DNA of 6,462 nt from contig JAISQV010000277.1 of the NCBI GenBank assembly GCA_031273985.1, forward strand, positions 1 through 6,462, given 5' to 3'. This document shows, in pieces, positions 4,804-6,462 of this stretch. Within the stretch, counting starts at the first letter, position 1; the number at the start of each line of letters is the position of its first letter. The position numbers and the translations under genes are program-made. Source of the stretch: Spirochaetaceae bacterium. Lineage in GTDB: Bacteria > Spirochaetota > Spirochaetia > Treponematales > Breznakiellaceae. The notes beneath the pieces are model-generated. The model was not told where the DNA came from. It ran no database searches and saw nothing but the letters and a program-made list of their open reading frames with translations.

Positions 4804-6462
4804 TCATTTTGTCCGGGCCGCCCGCTTTTTCGCCGCCGGCTCTACCCCGGCAAGCTCCCGCACGGCCTTGATCAGGTCCGCGTCGGCGGCGATCTCCGAC
4901 AGGGGGGCCGGGAGCCGCCAGGTCCAGTTGAAGTCGTTGAGGCTGCCGGGCACATTGATCCGCTCCGAGGCCGGGTCTTCGGCGTACCAGCGGGGGGAAA
5001 GGTGCATGAGGTCCTGAATCTGGAAGACCCGGAAGCGGGAGGCCGCGGAGGCGCAGCGGGAAAGGATGACCTTTGCCGCGCCGGGGTTGTAGATTGCCGG
5101 CAGGGAGGGGACGCCGATGAAGCGGCAGAAAGCCTCCTGGTCCGCCTCCCGCTCCCACCACTCCCTCAGGGTGGAGCTGTCATGCACCGCCGGGGTACAG
5201 ACGCTGAGCTCGGGATAATCGCTGAAGGGGTAGTAGGGCTCTCCCTCGGCGTCCCAGTCGCGGTGCCAGCGGACCACCCGGAGGCCCAGAATGCCGAGTT
5301 TGGCCAGCACCTTGGGCACGCAGGCGGGAACCGCCCCCAGGTCCTCCGCGCAGGGCAGCATGGAACTCGACTCCTTGAGCATGGTGAGCAGTTTCAAGCC
5401 CTGCTTTTCCCAGATCTTCTCCGAATCCTTCCGGTGGCGCTCCACCAGGGCTTCAAGCTCCTCCCGTTCCGGCAGGGAAAGGCTTGCATAGGCCCGGGTT
5501 TCCCGGTAGAGCCAGGCCGGTGAAAAGCTGTCCTTTTGATATTCCACAAAAACCCGGTTATGCCAGGCCCGGATCAGGTAATCCCGGGCGGCGGGGTGAA
5601 GGTCCAGGGCCTCAATATCCTGCTCGCAGGAGAGGGAGTCCTTGAAAAGCCAGAGCTCCTCCCCGCCTATGCGGTCCAGGGCCCCGGTGAAGGCCCGCCC
5701 GGCCTCGGCGGCGATGCTTTCCTCGCTGTAGGGCCCGCCCCAGCCGGCGCGCAGGGCCTCCCAGACCTCCCCCGTGGGCACGTGAGGCCGGGAAAGCCAG
5801 CGGATCCGGTCGCCGTCAAAGCCGAGCCCGGCAAGTTCCTCTTGCGTGACGGGAATGTAGGGGTTGAACCAGCCCAGGGCGGAGGTATTGTCCCGCTGCG
5901 ACGAGGTCCAGATTCTGAAAAAGCCCAGCACATGATCGATGCGGTAGGCTTGATAGTATTTTTCAGCGGTCTTGAGGCGGAGGCGCCACCAATCGTAGTT
6001 GTTTTTTTCCAGAACCTCCCAGCGGTAGGTGGGGAAGCCCCAGCGCTGGCCGTCGGGGCTGTACATATCCGGCGGGGCCCCGGCGGACTCGCCGGTGTTG
6101 AAGTAGTCCCGATGGGCCCAGACATCGGCGGAGTCCTCGTTGATCAGTATGGGAAGGTCCCCCTCAAGCAGTATGCCCCGCTCAGCCAGGGCCCGGGCGG
6201 CCTTGGAAAACTGCGCGTCCGCCGCCTCCTGGACCCAGACCCAGAAGAGGTGCTCGTCCCGCAGATCCCCGCTGTTCCAGAGCTCCGTTATTTCCCGCTC
6301 CGTAACCTGCCGGTAGCGGTTCCACTCCTTCCAGCTCCGCTCCCCGTTGGCCTCCTTGAGGCGGCGGAACACGGCGTACTCGATGACCCAGGGATTCTCC
6401 CCTATCCAGGCGGCCAGGGAACCGCCCCGTTCCGCCCGTTTCGCTATGGCCTGCCGGTGCGC
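4804..6462 (-). CDS. malQ: 4-alpha-glucanotransferase, GH77 (MalQ/DPE2 type), N-terminus cut by window edge
   Basis: The frame is open from the right edge to TGA 4804, giving 552 residues (numbered here from the edge). It transfers glucan segments between maltodextrins and acts in cytoplasmic maltose or glycogen metabolism. GH77 marks are NPWVIEYAVFRRLK (23-36), INEDSADVW (77-85), GAPPD…GQRWGFP (128-144), the nucleophile Asp176 in YRIDHVLGFFRIW, the acid/base Glu373 in CAEDLG, and Asp428 in VHDSSTLREWW. Nucleophile and acid/base are 197 residues apart, against about 47 in Thermus amylomaltase, so there is an insert of about 150 residues. Together with FFRIW this resembles plant DPE2 and its bacterial relatives, which favour maltose and a large glucan acceptor. 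The chain ends in a basic tail, AAKKRAARTK. A GTG at 6372 is an internal Val in a conserved motif, not the start. Any N-terminal starch-binding modules would lie outside the window. Confidence 0.94.
   Translation of the reverse strand, partial: AHRQAIAKRAERGGSLAAWIGENPWVIEYAVFRRLKEANGERSWKEWNRYRQVTEREITELWNSGDLRDEHLFWVWVQEAADAQFSKAARALAERGILLEGDLPILINEDSADVWAHRDYFNTGESAGAPPDMYSPDGQRWGFPTYRWEVLEKNNYDWWRLRLKTAEKYYQAYRIDHVLGFFRIWTSSQRDNTSALGWFNPYIPVTQEELAGLGFDGDRIRWLSRPHVPTGEVWEALRAGWGGPYSEESIAAEAGRAFTGALDRIGGEELWLFKDSLSCEQDIEALDLHPAARDYLIRAWHNRVFVEYQKDSFSPAWLYRETRAYASLSLPEREELEALVERHRKDSEKIWEKQGLKLLTMLKESSSMLPCAEDLGAVPACVPKVLAKLGILGLRVVRWHRDWDAEGEPYYPFSDYPELSVCTPAVHDSSTLREWWEREADQEAFCRFIGVPSLPAIYNPGAAKVILSRCASAASRFRVFQIQDLMHLSPRWYAEDPASERINVPGSLNDFNWTWRLPAPLSEIAADADLIKAVRELAGVEPAAKKRAARTK

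Noticed and set aside
4795..5523. 242-codon open frame on the plus strand
   Set aside because: It is antisense to the GH77 gene, has no recognisable domain and is Gly/Arg/Pro-rich, as expected of a shadow frame.
6370..6372. GTG as the start of the glucanotransferase
   Set aside because: The 30 codons upstream are open and encode the conserved NPWVIEYA motif of GH77 proteins, so the GTG is an internal Val and the true start is outside the window.

Overview
The window looks like a piece of a spirochaete chromosome, most likely a Treponema-type organism related to the termite-gut or free-living treponemes. This is inferred from three things: the EF-G-like protein has the divergent G domain I associate with treponemal EF-G paralogues; there is a lipoprotein with Big_3-like Ig modules followed by a propeller of short 'YGNGxFVAxG…YSTDGxxWT' repeats; and the spirochaetal-style lipobox is relaxed. 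The genes are GC-rich and all three large genes are read on the minus strand. No database search was possible, so the genus is an inference.

Layout from left to right: (1) positions 1-2006 hold an elongation factor G-like GTPase, complete at its N-terminus and cut by the left edge about 20 residues before its expected end. It has its own ribosome binding site and a probable promoter. (2) Positions 2007-2480 are a spacer with an 11-bp direct repeat beside that promoter, then a dense run of seven GC-rich palindromes (2098-2323), most with 3-nt loops, and a 62-codon signal-peptide-like ORF whose 3' part is made of those palindromes. (3) Positions 2481-4274 hold a 597-residue predicted surface lipoprotein: a lipidated Cys35, three Ig-like modules and a seven-repeat beta-propeller that appears to close by a 'Velcro' strand. 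(4) Positions 4275-4803 are an AT-richer spacer with a 7-bp tandem repeat (GGAGCCC, about six copies) in what may be the lipoprotein mRNA leader. (5) Positions 4804-6462 hold a 4-alpha-glucanotransferase (GH77, MalQ/DPE2 type) cut by the right edge at its N-terminus.

The genes do not look like one pathway. The glucanotransferase serves maltodextrin or glycogen metabolism in the cytoplasm, the lipoprotein is an envelope protein of unknown binding partner, and the EF-G paralogue acts on or near the ribosome. The 529-bp and 474-bp spacers, and the separate promoter of the EF-G-like gene, argue against a single operon. I saw no CRISPR array, tRNA, rRNA, transposase or recognisable defence system. 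The most interesting material is the palindrome array with its fused signal-peptide ORF, the propeller lipoprotein with its tandem-repeat leader, and the altered GTPase motifs of the EF-G-like protein.
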